A DNA stretch of 64,000 nucleotides. Source: Eriocheir sinensis (taxonomy: Eukaryota > Arthropoda > Malacostraca > Decapoda > Varunidae). Where the stretch lies: assembly GCF_024679095.1 (NCBI RefSeq), contig NW_026112137.1, forward strand, positions 131,001 to 195,000, in the 5' to 3' direction. The position numbers and the translations under genes are program-made. Below are positions 33,940-48,189 of this stretch, piece after piece; the stretch's first letter is position 1; every line of letters begins with the position of its first letter. The notes beneath the pieces are model-generated. The model was given only the letters and a program-made list of their open reading frames with translations, had not been told where the DNA came from and did no database searches.

Positions 33940-34267
33940 ACATATTCACACTAGTGCTGGTGATTACATGTTCAGTGAGGCTGTTCCACTTGTTAGTAAT
34001 CCTCAGGGTTGGCATTAAAAAACCCACCCAAAAACACACAAAAATAAACCCAGCCAGCCAGGCAGGGAACTCACAGGCACAGGTGGGCAGCACAAGTCAG
34101 AAAAGATACACTACACAAAATGCTTGCTTGCACCCCTGACTCCCAGTGGCACCAACCAACACCTGCCATTATTATTGTATCAGAATATTGGTAAACATTA
34201 GAAAAAAAATGCATTTCATATGTTACACTCCCATTGAAAATTATGATATGTTTTTCTACACATACGA

Positions 34268-34668
34268 TGTAATGTGTATATTATAACATACATGTGAATG
34301 TGTGAATGTATGGCCCAGCGGCGCCAGGACGTTACCCACAGACGCTACGTTGTGCTTAGGAGGTGCTCCTTGCCGTGGGAACGGTGCTGATTCAGCAAGC
34401 ATGCTATCCGCTGGCCGCTCCTGTACCAAGAGAAGCCGGCAGTTCAGGGCGGGCGGCGGACGAGAGCACAGGACTTCTCGGAGTGTGCGTACGACTTACG
34501 ACTCGTCCACAAAATACTGTAACTATTCTGTGAATATATTTAAAAAGCAATACAACCATTTAATCAACCAGAGAGAGAGAGAGAGTAAATTAAGTGAACT
34601 CAAAGTGAGCTTAACGGTTCCGCTCGGCCAACACATAACCCACATCACTTAACTAAAAGGCTATTGTG
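34268..34668 (+). repeat. 5' LTR
   Basis: Starts TGTAATGTGTATATTATAAC and ends AAAAGGCTATTGTG. TGGCCCGTCCGAG directly follows, a plausible tRNA primer-binding site. The termini are not canonical TG...CA, so the exact limits are uncertain. Confidence 0.85.
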
Positions 34669-35635
34669 TGGCCCGTCCGAGTCGAGTCAGCACACTCCAC
34701 CACACCACCCCGCTCGCCCCGCCCTGCGCGCCCCGCCCCGCCACACCTCGCGCGTCCCGCCCCGACGCGCCCCGCGCGCCCACATCGCCCATTGTCGGGA
34801 TCCTGCTTCCCAATTCTGGGACGCCCCCTTGTCTGCCTACGACACAGTCATTCGTGGGTGGGCGCTTACATTCGCCTTGGTGGAGATCTTGGTGGAGTTT
34901 GGTCGCTCCTCCGTCCTTTCCTCACCGCTGCCAGCCGCTGCCGGGCACTGCCGGCGGTCTCTCTGGCCGCTCCAAGGACGCGGGGACAGACAACCAAGGA
35001 CGAGGGCGCTTTTTTTATGGTATTCACATGCATGTAGCTGACACACCACTAATTATATTAATACACCACTTGTTGATGACATTTCAGGTTATTTTTTTTA
35101 CGTGCTTTGTGTGTCTCCGTGTGGAGCCGTATCTAGTTTCCCTTAGGCTGTTGAATTTTATTCAGGTGTAGAGGGATGTTTAATATTTTTCCTGATTTGT
35201 GAACATTGTTTGCATTTTATATATAATCATTCATTTTCTTTTCTCCTTTCTTTTGTGTGTTTTATTGCACAATGGGGAAGTTTTTATCATGCTAAGTATT
35301 CATTCATTGTTCTTTTCCCTCTTTTTAATGCGTTTTGGAAGCATCTGAGGCGAGTGAGCACACACTTAGCGGTGATACTTTTTCTTTTCCCATATTTTTC
35401 CTCATGAAGCCATATTTTCCTAATGCCTTTTTTTTTAAATGGCAGGTCAGCCTGATAAAGAGATATAAATTTTGGCCAAGGAGTTCCACAAGTTACTGCA
35501 GGATTCGGAAGCGCCCGCCGAGGACGTCAATTCCCGTGTCCTAAGGAGCGGGTCAACTCATGACAGAGTTCTCCTCCTCCTTCTTCTCTCCCGTATGATA
35601 ACAAAGGTAATATCTTGACTAACCAAGAATTCACA
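34669..35635 (+). other. Retrotransposon 5' leader
   Basis: Primer-binding site candidate, then a very C/G-rich stretch (34690-34790) of CGCCCCGC-type repeats, and then AT-rich sequence to the gag ATG. Confidence 0.6.
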
Positions 35636-36646
35636 ATGGCTACTAACACTATTAAGCTTCTGCCGACTACGGCATCAGTCAGAGCTTTCGCAGGCAATGA
35701 ACCGGATTACAGTGCGAGAGACTTCATCCTGCAATTCGAGAATGTTATGAACAACTCATTTGTGTCAGAACTGGGTGATAAAATCTCCTTCATTAGGTCT
35801 AGATTAAAGCCGGGGACAGAAGCATCAGCTCTTATGTACACCAGCGCGTTCATGGAACCGCAACAAACCAAAGATTATGCCCAGTTTCGGTCACATTTTT
35901 TGGAGTCTTTTGGGGAAGATGTTAGGCACAGCCTCGTCAAAGGTGTTAATGTAGCTGTGACCAAATTGATTTCAGCTGTGGAGAGTAAAGAGCTTTTAGC
36001 CGGACAAGTAGACGCCTATCGGTTGTCTACTAATATGGGCGTCTATCTGAAAGCTGGTGGCTGGACTGAGGGAGAGAATATGTCTCTATCCAATGTTCTC
36101 AAATTTTTTGAATTTTTTGTATACATGGCTGTCATCAAGGGCCAGTTTCGAAAAGGTTCTTTATCCCTAGCCTACGGCCCCGCTGACAAGTTGCACGACT
36201 TCATGCTTAAAATAAAAACTAAGATGGAGGAGAAAGACGGAGCGCCAGTCCCCGCTGTAGCCTCTGTCGACCAGAAGGCCGCTAATGTTAGCGCGTCCTC
36301 AGCAGTGGTGGCAGCCACCACCGAAAAGCCTAAGCGCCACTGTTCGTACTGTCAGTGCGACGGTCATACGGTTGACTATTGTCTAAAACGTCAGCGGGAT
36401 CGCAAGGCTACTAGGGAGAAGGGAGGCTCGCCGATGTCAGGCAAATCTGCTTCTCAGAAGACCCCGGCCGCTTCAAAAAGTCGAGCCGCGGGCTACCACA
36501 CTGGCAAGTTCTGTTTTGTCCACGGTGCTGGTAGACACATCACAGAGGAGTGTTTCTCTGTGCTCCAGTTAAAGAAAGAGCGAGCAGGAAAGTTCGTGAA
36601 GGGGTCGGGGGAAGCCGAGCGCCCCCCCAAAACCGACCCAGGGTAG
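35636..36646 (+). CDS. gag: Gag polyprotein (gypsy)
   Basis: 336 codons from ATG 35636; an upstream in-frame TTG at 35615 is unlikely to be the start. The N-terminal two thirds is the capsid-like region (FILQFENVMNN, FRSHFLESFG). A CCHC zinc knuckle CSYCQCDGHTVDYC lies at 236-249, and a variant Cys-His cluster CFVHGAGRHITEEC from 293. Gag packages the element RNA in cytoplasmic particles. The frame is intact. The protease frame overlaps its end by 97 nt in the -1 frame, which fits programmed -1 frameshifting for Gag-Pol, although no slippery site was confirmed. Confidence 0.85.
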   Translation: MATNTIKLLPTTASVRAFAGNEPDYSARDFILQFENVMNNSFVSELGDKISFIRSRLKPGTEASALMYTSAFMEPQQTKDYAQFRSHFLESFGEDVRHSLVKGVNVAVTKLISAVESKELLAGQVDAYRLSTNMGVYLKAGGWTEGENMSLSNVLKFFEFFVYMAVIKGQFRKGSLSLAYGPADKLHDFMLKIKTKMEEKDGAPVPAVASVDQKAANVSASSAVVAATTEKPKRHCSYCQCDGHTVDYCLKRQRDRKATREKGGSPMSGKSASQKTPAASKSRAAGYHTGKFCFVHGAGRHITEECFSVLQLKKERAGKFVKGSGEAERPPKTDPG

Positions 36647-37374
36647 CAACCCGGGGGGGGGAGGAAACCGAGACTGCAGTGCAGGCTGACAATAGTAGCT
36701 TGTATGAATCTGCTGTGGCCGCGTGCAGTCAGCCTGAAATTATGGCGCTTAAAGTCAAGCTGGGTCCGCTACAAGCGTCATTTGCGGTCGACACCGGCGC
36801 GGCGGTTAATGTGTTGTCTGAAAGGACATACTTAGCTTTGAAACGCGCGTCGCGGGGAGGCCGCTACCAGCTACGACCCTCGGACCTGAGCCTTTGCGGT
36901 GCCACCGCCGACAGGCTTAACATCCTTGGATTGGTGAGTTTACCAGTGAGTTTGGGACGAAACACCCCTGTCATGCGTTTGGATTTTTACGTGACTTCAA
37001 ACTTTTCCCTGCCGTCTGACGGTCTTCTTGGGTTGTCGTCACTGAGGTCTAACCGCATGGTAATACTTCCAGATAGTAATACAGTAAGGTTTCAAGGGAG
37101 GTGTTTCAAGGCCATGGATCAACCTGTGCGCCTCGCTTCTCCCTGGGAAAGAAGAGAAATACCCAGCAAGGGTCGGGAAAGTGTTTCTCCTGAGTCGGTA
37201 GTGCATACCGTGCCGACTCTTTCCACGGTGCCGGTGCATGGCGCGGGCACCACCTCACTTCATGGTCAACCACCAACACCAGCTGACGTTTGCAGGGGAT
37301 GGAGAAATGTCAATGCGATAGTCGTGGGGAATCCCTCAACGAACCGCAATGCACATCCCTGTGTCAGTCCCTAA
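36550..37374 (+). CDS. pro: Retropepsin-type protease region (gypsy)
   Basis: Open frame with the aspartic protease motif FAVDTGAAVNVL (catalytic Asp codon at 36790) and the later ILGLVSLPV and DGLLGLSSL. Retropepsins act as dimers to process Gag-Pol. From about 37245 the coding homology moves to another frame, where a linker to RT begins. The last 40 codons of this ORF are therefore out-of-frame sequence created by a frameshift mutation. Confidence 0.8.
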   Translation: MFLCAPVKERASRKVREGVGGSRAPPQNRPRVATRGGEETETAVQADNSSLYESAVAACSQPEIMALKVKLGPLQASFAVDTGAAVNVLSERTYLALKRASRGGRYQLRPSDLSLCGATADRLNILGLVSLPVSLGRNTPVMRLDFYVTSNFSLPSDGLLGLSSLRSNRMVILPDSNTVRFQGRCFKAMDQPVRLASPWERREIPSKGRESVSPESVVHTVPTLSTVPVHGAGTTSLHGQPPTPADVCRGWRNVNAIVVGNPSTNRNAHPCVSP

Positions 37375-40300
37375 CGCCACCGTAGGTTGTGACATCTGCC
37401 TAGAAGGGCCTAGTCGTGTCAACACGCTAGCGATAGAGTCCACCCTTAACACGGTGCGCGAGGGAGGTAGGACCGTAGCTTTAGTGGTTAATGCCACTGG
37501 CGGTCCAGTTCAACTCAGAAATGGAGTCATTTTGGGTCGCGCTTTGGCGTTCGACGGACAGGTGTCCCCAGACCCTTTAGAGTTAAAGCGGCCTTGTGTC
37601 GGCGAAGCGGGTCAACCCGCCGCCGGCGACACATCTTGTCAGGCCTCATCTGTCGATTCTTTAGTCAAAGTGGTCGATTATCCCGAGCTTAAGGGCCCGC
37701 TTCTGAAGCTTTTACATCAGTATCGTGATGTCATTGCCCTGCCCGGTGAACCTTTAGGTGCGACTGCTACGACAGAACACAACATTAGGGTTAAACCCGA
37801 CACCAAACCGGTGTACATTCCTGCGTACAGACTACCACACAGTCAAAGGCAGGTTGTAGATGAACAGGTTAAAGATATGTTGGACCAGGGTGTTATTCAG
37901 CATTCCCGATCTCCGTGGAACTCGCCCTTGTTTCTAGTCCCTAAAAAGGACGGGAGTTTCAGGCCTGTCATCGATTTTTGGAAAGTAAATGAGGTGACTG
38001 AGGATGATAGGTACCCACTGCCTGTTTTAGGTGACTTGTTAATGTCCCTGGGGCAAGGGAATACTATTTTCAGTAGTCTTGACCTTTTAAGTGGGTACTG
38101 GCAGGTGCCGATGGCAGCTGAATCCAGAGAGATTACAGCCTTCAGTACCCCTAGCGGTCATTTTGAATGGTTAAGGATGCCATTCGGCCTCAAAACCGCA
38201 CCCATTACTTTTCAGAGGATGTTCAACACATTGTTCTCAGACATGATAGGCAAAGAAGTCTATGCATATTTAGATGATTTAATCATCTGCAGCAAGGTTG
38301 GCAACAGTCACCCAGCTAAACTAGAAGCGGTTCTGCTTAAACTCAGAGGCGCTGGCCTTAAGGCCAAGCTGACTAAATGTGAATTTTTAAAGGCGAAAAT
38401 CACCTTTTTAGGCCACACTGTTGATGGAGATGGTATCCACACGATGGACGATAAAATATCGGCCATAAAGAATTTTCCGCAACCCCAAACCGTCGAAAAC
38501 GTTCGGTCTTTCCTTGGGTTGTCCGGCTACTATAGGCCTTTCATACAAGGTTTTGCCAAAATTGCTTCGCCTCTAACGCAACTCTTAAAGAAAGAGGTCC
38601 CTTTTCATTGGAATGCCCCACAACACAAGAGTTTTACAGACTTGAAGTCAGCGTTAATCAACGCTCCAGCCTTGGCATTCCCGGACTACAACGTCCCTTT
38701 TACACTTTTTACAGATGCCTCAGCCCTGGGTCTTGGTGCTGTTTTGATGCTACCGGACGCTCGCGGTAAAAATCGCGCTATTGCGTACGCAAGTCGTACT
38801 TTAAACCAGGCTGAGTCGAACTATTCAGTGACCCACCAGGAAACCCTAGCGGTTGTTTGGGCTCCTAAACATTTTAGGGATATTATCCTTGGCTATCCTG
38901 TCACTGTCTTTACGGACCACGCGCCAGTCACCGAGCTTTTTAAGGGTAGAAACCTCACCGGTCGCCTCGCCCGGTGGCACCTGACTATCCAGGAGTTTGG
39001 GCCAACCTTTAAGTATTTACCTGGCCTCGCGAATGTCGTCGCGGATTCACTGTCTAGGAACGTACCTGTTGGCTCAGTGGCAGAAGCGCTTACTGAAATT
39101 CAAAATTTCTGTCTTAGGGATTTAGCAGCAGCCCAGCGTCGCCATGACGTTTGGGGTAAGGTAATATACGCTCTGGAGTCGGGTGACGAAACAAGTCTCC
39201 CGCCACTACCTGTGTCTTTTTCACAATTTTTCTTGTCACAGGACGGTGTCCTGTGCCGCTACTGGCCCCGCAAAAAGGAGTCTGTCGCACAGTTTGTGAT
39301 ACCGGAGTGTTATGTACCGGCGGTGCTGAACTTAGTTCATGACGCGATCATTGCTGGTCACCCGGGGAGGGAGCGCACACTAACAGCGGCCCGAGCGGTC
39401 TATTTTTGGCCAACTATGCGTGTAGATATTGACGCGTATGTGGCTAAGTGTGTCAAGTGTGCCCAACATAAAGGGACGGTGCCTCGGCCTGCGCCGATCC
39501 TAGAATACCCGCCCCCTGCCCGGCCTTGGGATGTAGTTTCTATTGACTTGCTACAGCTTCCCGCCAGCCACCAGGGCTCTAGGTACCTCTTAGTTTGTGT
39601 AGATCACTTGTCTCGGTACGTTGTTTTAGCCCCAGTGCAAGATAAATCTGCTAAGTCCATTGCTCATGCCCTGATTACTCATCTCATTTGTCCGTATTCC
39701 ACACCTAGAGTGTTGTTAAGTGATAATGGAACCGAGTTTCGAAATCAACTTTTAGCAGAAATATGCAAACAGTTTGCCATTACACAATCTTTTACAGTCA
39801 TTTATCACCCAGCCAGCAACGGCCTTGTTGAGCGCGCGAATAGGAAGATTTTAGATGTCTTGCGCCCGGTCGTTAGCGGACTTCAGCATACATGGGAGGA
39901 CTGGCTAGCATATGTTGCAGCAAGCATAAACAGCAGTGTTTGTGAGTCAACGGGATAATCTCCCCACTACATAATTTTTGGGGTTGAGAAGAGACTCCCG
40001 TATGACCTGCTTGGTAGTTCTCATTCACCTGTATATAATGTAGATGATTATTCTAAGGTTCAACTCAAGGTTTTCACAGATGTTCATAGAGAGGTCAGAA
40101 AGAGACTACAGGCTACATCTGAGGCTATGTGCTTGCAGCAACACAAGCGTGCCGCCCCTGTTTCCTTGAAAGTGGGTGACTTTGTTATGATTCGAGTCCC
40201 AGAGAGACATTCAAAGTTGTCCCCTAAATTCGTGGGCCCACGCCAGATAGTTAGGCAACTAGGTGGTCAGAAATTTGAGCTTTATGATCTCATTTTTAAT

Positions 40301-40468
40301 TCATATGAAATTGTGCATAGTGATCGCCTCAAAAAGACAGACGCCCAGCCTGAGGTCATCGATTCGACTTTAGTTGAACCAGCGAGAACCGCCTGTTTGC
40401 CTCAGCCTGACGATGCTTTGTCTATCTTTCCAACACACGACTATAACCTGCGTCCTCGCAATTACTAA
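37245..40468 (+). pseudogene. pol: Pol: reverse transcriptase, RNase H, integrase (gypsy), two nonsense codons
   Basis: One frame runs through the region, interrupted only by TAG at 37319 and TAA at 39956. RT: FRPVIDFWKVNEV (the family usually has Arg where Trp stands), MPFGLKTAP and the YLDD box at 38267-38278. RNase H: LFTDASALGLGAVL, HQETLAVVW, FTDHAPV and ADSLSR. Integrase: zinc-binding H...H...CVKC, then the catalytic acids in SIDLL, SDNGTEF and NGLVERANR. C-terminal: KLSPKFVGPRQIV (GPY/F module) and YNLRPR at the end. All catalytic residues are present, but full-length Pol cannot be made without readthrough. The stop at 39956 sits after the integrase core, in place of an expected aromatic residue. 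Confidence 0.88.
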
Positions 40469-40639
40469 TTTATTTGGTTCCTGAGCTTTTGCCTGCATCT
40501 TTTTCATGCGAGAGGGGAGTGCTTGAGTAATACTTTTCACTCTGACTCACTGTTTTCTTTTTATTGCTGAGTTGATGCAGGGCAGTCAGTCTCCTTAGTT
40601 GTTGGGACCGTAATAATCGAGGGTGTAGACTACCATAGG

Positions 40640-41970
40640 GATAGGTACTTTTAACCTTGAACCTCATGTGCTTCTGCTTGAAACAGACATTTTTCTCTGC
40701 AAAGACAGATTTAACTACACTTGGGCAAATGCTGTCCCTAACTTTTATTGTATCCAGCATGTGAATACCTTTCGGCTTTGGAAGTACGCAGACAAGTCTT
40801 ACTTACTTACCTTTTCCTTGACATACCACTGTTAACCGTTACGGAAATTATTTTTGACATCAAAGATGTCAGTCATCCACGCTCGTTCCGGTCGGAGGAT
40901 AGGTGGAAATTTGTCTTTTGAATTTGCTGTTTATTAATGCTGGAATTACTTTAACTATTTATGCTGGATTTATATATTTCAGTGAGATTTGTTACAACGG
41001 TGATTTCACAACTTGGTGACAGGATTTTCTTTTATAGTGCTGTAGACCTGAAAAACGGAGTATCAGGAGTTAGTGGTGCTGACCCAGTCAGATGCTTCTA
41101 AAGCTCTAGAGACTTGCCCCTATCGTCACGTCGTCCCTAAATCACTTTTCCACAGGAGGTTCTCCGGATTTCACTACTTCTTTTTCACACTTCCAGTGTT
41201 TGTGACAGTGGTCTGTCCTGAAGGTTCAACTTATAGAGAGGTTGCAGGTCACCTGCGGCCACAAATGCCATCCCAATCTATCCTATTGACAGTTTAGTGA
41301 ATCTCACCTTTTCTGGGATGAAGTATGTGACAAATAGCCTTTCCGAGCTAACCTTTTTAAATTTCTCGGAATTGGAGTCAACTGTCCATGACTCTCTACC
41401 GGTTTACCTTGCCCCATATGTACATTACCCATCACTGATCTTGCCGGTGGTTCTTTTTATCATCATTGTCATCCCCCTATTCTGCCTTGTTAAGCGGGTT
41501 CTGACTTTGTACAACCATCTTCAGGCAAGAGTTGCCCCACCGCGCTAAGTTCGTACGCATTGTGACTCGAAGACTCAGTTTGTCTCAAATCTTCTTCAAG
41601 GATTTTTTTTCCTTTTCTTATTACTATTCCAAATAGCTCCATTACCATGTATCCTAATGACAATTTAGTCAATTTATTTTTCTAGGATGTATCTTGTAAA
41701 TTACTACTCGAGCTATTATTTTGTTTTCTCGGAATAGTGCTGAGCTTCCTGTTTACCTCGCCCTGTATGTACTTTGCCCATTTATTGTTACTTCCATGAT
41801 TATTTTTATTGTCATTGGCATTTCCCGATGTTGTATCGTTAGGCGGGCTCTGACTTGTATATATTTTTTTTTACATGCAACCACAATAGGCCCTCGTTTA
41901 ACTAGTACACATTGTGCGACTGTAACATGGGTAGGTACACTGATTTTAAGGGTCGGGTGAACCGCGAGGT
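40640..41970 (+). pseudogene. Envelope-like third region, decayed and partly duplicated
   Basis: Between pol and the 3' LTR. 41300-41548 encodes an 83-codon piece ending in a strongly hydrophobic segment (VVLFIIIVIPLFCL) followed by basic residues, like the membrane anchor of a retroviral-type envelope. 41640-41930 is a diverged second copy of this anchor region (SLPVYLA... / ELPVYLA...). Upstream pieces (40670-40910) contain Cys and N-glycosylation motifs in shifting frames. Many stops make it non-functional. A non-envelope membrane ORF is the alternative. Confidence 0.45.
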
Positions 41971-41995
41971 CGCGACTTTTTCCGTGACCGAGCGA

Positions 41996-42387
41996 TGTAA
42001 TGTATATATTATAACATACATGTGAATGTGTGAATGTATGGCCCAGCGGCGCCAGGACGTTACCCACAGACGCTACGTTGTGCTTAGGAGGTGCTCCTTG
42101 CCGTGGGAACGGTGCTGATTCAGCAAGCATGCTATCCGCTGGCCGCTCCTGTACCAAGAGAAGTTCAGGGCGGGCGGCGGACGAGAGCACAGGACTTCTC
42201 GGAGTGTGCGTACGACTTACGACTCGTCCACAAAATACTGTAACTATTCTGTGAATATATTTAAAAAGCAATACAACCATTTAATCAACCAGAGAGAGAG
42301 AGAGTAAATTAAGTGAACTCAAAGTGAACTTAACGGCTCCGCTCGGCCAACACATAACCCACATCACTTAACTAAAAGGCTATTGTG
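41996..42387 (+). repeat. 3' LTR
   Basis: Nearly identical to 34268-34668; lacks CCGGCAG present in the 5' copy. A purine-rich AAGGGTCGGGTGA lies about 35 bp upstream rather than adjacent to the assigned start. Confidence 0.85.
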
Positions 42388-42388
42388 T

Positions 42389-43074
42389 TGTCTCACGACT
42401 TCTATCAACTGGAGAAAGCAGGCAACGGCACACCGGACCTGACGTGAGATAACAGTTCGCGCCTTAATCAAAAACACAAAAAACAGCTAACAAAAAGGCT
42501 AACAACATGTTTTCAAGAGAGAAATAGGTTGTGTTGAAATATATAGATTTTATATCCTGTATATGAGAGAGAGAGAGAAAGTCTAACCAAGATAGCCAGC
42601 CAGACAGAGCACAAGATATGTACAACATATGCACACCTAAAAGTAAATTTTCATGTGTTATATAATAAATTAGCTTGCGTGAGTCCCCATCAGTACATTG
42701 TCCCGTCCATCAGGCTCAGCCCAGCAATAGGTCTGGCTTGGCCCGCTCAGGCATCACACATATCAGGCTCCTTTCACCATCATGGCTATCATGGTATTAC
42801 ATGTATATCCATAAGATGTTTATTTCAAGGACTATGAGTGCTTGAAGAACAGCTATTTGTGGCCCAATCCCCCCCCTGAGTGAGCCCTTGTGGTCAAAAC
42901 ACCCGCCCTTCAGGGGTTCAAGATCATGTGGGATGTGCTCACTACTCCAGGTCCATAACTCTTAGAGAATGAACTCCAACACTTAAGCCCTGAACTTAGG
43001 TATTTAGATGAATTGTATGTTTTAATCAGTTTCTCATATTCCAACTTTGCCTTGAGTCAGTTTTTACTTAGTTT
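42389..43074. other. Intronic sequence, no element recognised
   Basis: Short GA tract at 42565. No coding signal. Confidence 0.4.
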
Positions 43075-43522
43075 TTAACCCGTCCGCTGCGATTGGCACG
43101 GATTTGGCTTTCACTAGTAGCCTGGTAACGTATAGTCCCAGGTCTTTCTCTGCCTCTGTGGTGGATAGTGGAGTGTTTCCCATGTGGTATTGGTGTGCTG
43201 GATATCCCTTCCCTGGTAGCCTGGTAACATACACTCCCAGGTCTTTCTCTGCCTCTGTGGTGGATAGTGGAGTGTTTCCCATGTGGTATTGGTGTGCTGG
43301 ATATCCCTTCACTAGTAGCCTGGTAACATACACTCCCAGGTCTTTCTCTGCCTCTGTGGTGGATAGTGGAGTGTTTCCCATGTGGTATTGGTGTGCTGGA
43401 TATCCCCTCCCAAGGTGCAGGACTTTCCATTTTTCTTCATTGAATTGTAGCAGCCACCTTTTGTGCCTTTCCTATAACATGGTGAGGTCTTCTTGTAGGA
43501 AATCCACAGTCAAGGGGCTATG
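43075..43522 (-). mobile_element. Second TTAA-type element with 99-bp LINE-derived repeats
   Basis: Starts TTAACCCGTCCGCTGCG, has three to four 99-bp units with the same open minus frame ([16 protein letters not shown]), then the same right flank as at 27790-27900. The right TTAA end is eroded. Confidence 0.78.
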
Positions 43523-43583
43523 CAGAATTTTCCAGGCTTTTTTTTCCCCGATGCAAATTATGCTCTTTACCCCCCTTCCACAG

Positions 43584-43750
43584 GCACTCCCAGAGGAACA
43601 GTGGAAGAAGTACCAGCTGATGACCGGAGAAAGCAGGGAGAGGCTGGATTGCCGAGGGGTGACGCTGCGCTGCCTTGACGAGGCTGCCCAGGAGAAAAAG
43701 CACCAGGCCGAGGAGATGAAGAGGGACATTGTCGACTTGGTGGACATTAT
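43584..43750 (+). CDS. mael: Maelstrom-like gene, later exon (HMG box end and linker)
   Basis: Acceptor CCCCCCTTCCACAG. Begins ALPEEQWKKYQLMTGESRE, which fits the third helix of an HMG box, then a linker with RGVTLRCLDEAAQEKK and EEMKRDIVDLVDIM, resembling the charged segment after the Maelstrom HMG box. The exon runs into (TG)n, so the donor is uncertain (AT/GTGTGT or TTG/GTGGAC). Not found: remaining exons. The exon follows a 10.9-kb interval holding the gypsy element. Confidence 0.55.
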
Positions 43751-43852
43751 GTGTGTGTGTGTGTGTGTGTGTATGTGTGTGTGTATCACAACCTAGTTCA
43801 GACCTCACCAAAGCATGCATTGTGTTCAAGTGATCTCATACAAGCAAGCATA

Positions 43853-44042
43853 TTAAACCGGCAGCAGCGACGGGTCAAATTTGTGCCATGATATAATTAT
43901 ACCTCCCAAAATAGATGATGCATAAACTGATCACAAATGCTTTGATATATATTATGAAATGGTTTGTGTGAGGGGTGATTTTTTCTCATTTTTCTCGCTC
44001 AGAGGGACCATTAAGAAACATGATCCACCACCGCCTGGTTAA
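43853..44042 (-). mobile_element. MITE-3
   Basis: Reverse copy from TTAAACCGGCAGCAGCGAC to CGCCTGGTTAA. Confidence 0.8.
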
Positions 44043-44144
44043 TATGTGCCGCCGACGATCTGTTCAGCAGGATGCAGCGTGCTCTGAGGCGACCCCGGGC
44101 AGGAGGCAACATGTGACCTCGTGCGCCAAACCTTTGACCTCTGT

Positions 44145-44220
44145 TCAGGAGCAGTAAATAGCGGGCTTTTTTATTTTTTTTTTATGCCCTGGAACTGTCT
44201 CCTTAGCTGTAAAAAAAAAT
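44145..44220 (+). repeat. Jockey-like LINE 3' UTR fragment
   Basis: AGCGGGCTTTTTTATTTT and ACTGTCTCCTTAGCTGTAAA blocks. Confidence 0.6.
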
Positions 44221-44363
44221 CAAAATACTGACTCATTGCCGTCCTGGGGTGAACAGACTGTGATCCAGGTGAACGTATTACTCGGGTAGCTTATTCACTG
44301 AGGCGTGTGTTGCCGGCGAGAAAATGAGTCATCCTCACTCTGCTCCGAGTCTATTATGGAACA

Positions 44364-46555
<2,192 letters not shown>

Positions 46556-46796
46556 ACCCACCTCCGTTTTGGCCCTGGGAGGTGGTTGGTGTGAGGGTCT
46601 GAACCAGGCTCACCAGCAGGGACTTGGCACGACACACACTTTAACTTGTGACTATAATTCAGCCTCTGACTGCTGCTGCTGCTGCGGTCATAACTTTGGG
46701 GTGTAACAGTTTTTTTTTTTTTTTTTTTTTTGGGTGTGTGTGAAGAGGAAGAGGAAGGAAGATTATAGATTTTTCCTTTTCAGATGTGGAGGTAAC

Positions 46797-46985
<189 letters not shown>

Positions 46986-47815
46986 ATCGTGCAACTGATG
47001 GAAGCTGGGACAGGAAGTTGCTGATATTTGGTAAGTTACTATTGTCTCTTTCAACCATGATTTCTACCAGTCTACCAATATTCGCCCAACATCCCTCTGC
47101 CAGTTTTTTCCACAATTCAACCATCAGTCATCACAAGTTCAACCCAAAAACTCAACTTGTTCAAAACTTTTTCAACTCTGTAACCCCAAAATTTCAACCC
47201 AAGACCTGACATTCAACCACGATTTCTACCATTCCACCACAATCTACCGGGACCTAACCACCATAAATCTTTTCAGGGCTATGGCTGACTGGCTGGTGCT
47301 GTCTGGTCACTCAGCTCAGCAAGGGACTGGAAGCTGGAACTCTCTCTCTCCCATTGAAAAGAAGAGAGAGAGAGTGTGTTCCATCTCATCCTCTCTCCCT
47401 CTCTCTCTATTCCCCCAACATCCAGGCGGCATCTTGGGAGGGGAGGGGAGGGGAAGAGAAGAGAAGGGAAGGGAAGGGAAGGGAAGGGAAGAGAAGAATA
47501 CAATAGCTCACTGGTGGACAGAGGAAAGAGACAAGGAAGAAGAAGAAGAGTAGGTTTAAATATATCCATTGTAATATATATTTCCAAACTTTATTAGTCT
47601 TCTCTTTATAAAAATACAGGGAGAGAGAGTTAGTTCCATCTCTCTCTCATCTCTGCCCTTCAATTAATCTCCCTCCATCTTCTCCCCAACAGGACTCGTC
47701 TCGTCTGGTCTCCCCCAGCATCCAGGCAGCATCTTGAAGGCCTGACTGGTTCCTTCGGCTCAGTGGTCTCGTCTCTGTCTCCCTCCCTGCAAGAGTCTGG
47801 CAGAGTTTAGTGCCA
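46986..47815. other. Low-complexity sequence, no gene recognised
   Basis: Includes a GAAGG purine tract (47440-47495) and a sequence around 47690-47800 similar to 49230-49330. Confidence 0.5.
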
Positions 47816-47818
47816 AGA

Positions 47819-48119
<301 letters not shown>

Positions 48120-48189
48120 GAAGTGTCAGTTTGCTCAATAAATATACAAGCAATTTCTGGTGTTTTTTTCGTCCATTCTGCAAAGTTTA

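Larger units (their letters stand above)
34268..42388 (+). mobile_element. Ty3/gypsy LTR retrotransposon
   Basis: Two LTRs bound gag, protease, RT, RNase H, integrase and an envelope-like remnant. The LTRs differ by 3 substitutions, a 7-bp indel and a 2-bp length change in a GA run, so the insertion is recent. No target duplication was found. The pol frame is broken (a frameshift near 37200-37250, TAG at 37319, TAA at 39956). It sits between two Maelstrom-like exons. Confidence 0.93.

Noticed and set aside
34664..35171. Pro/Ala/Arg-rich frames of 123-167 codons
   Set aside because: They lie in the GC-rich leader of the gypsy element, overlap in all three frames and have no domain.
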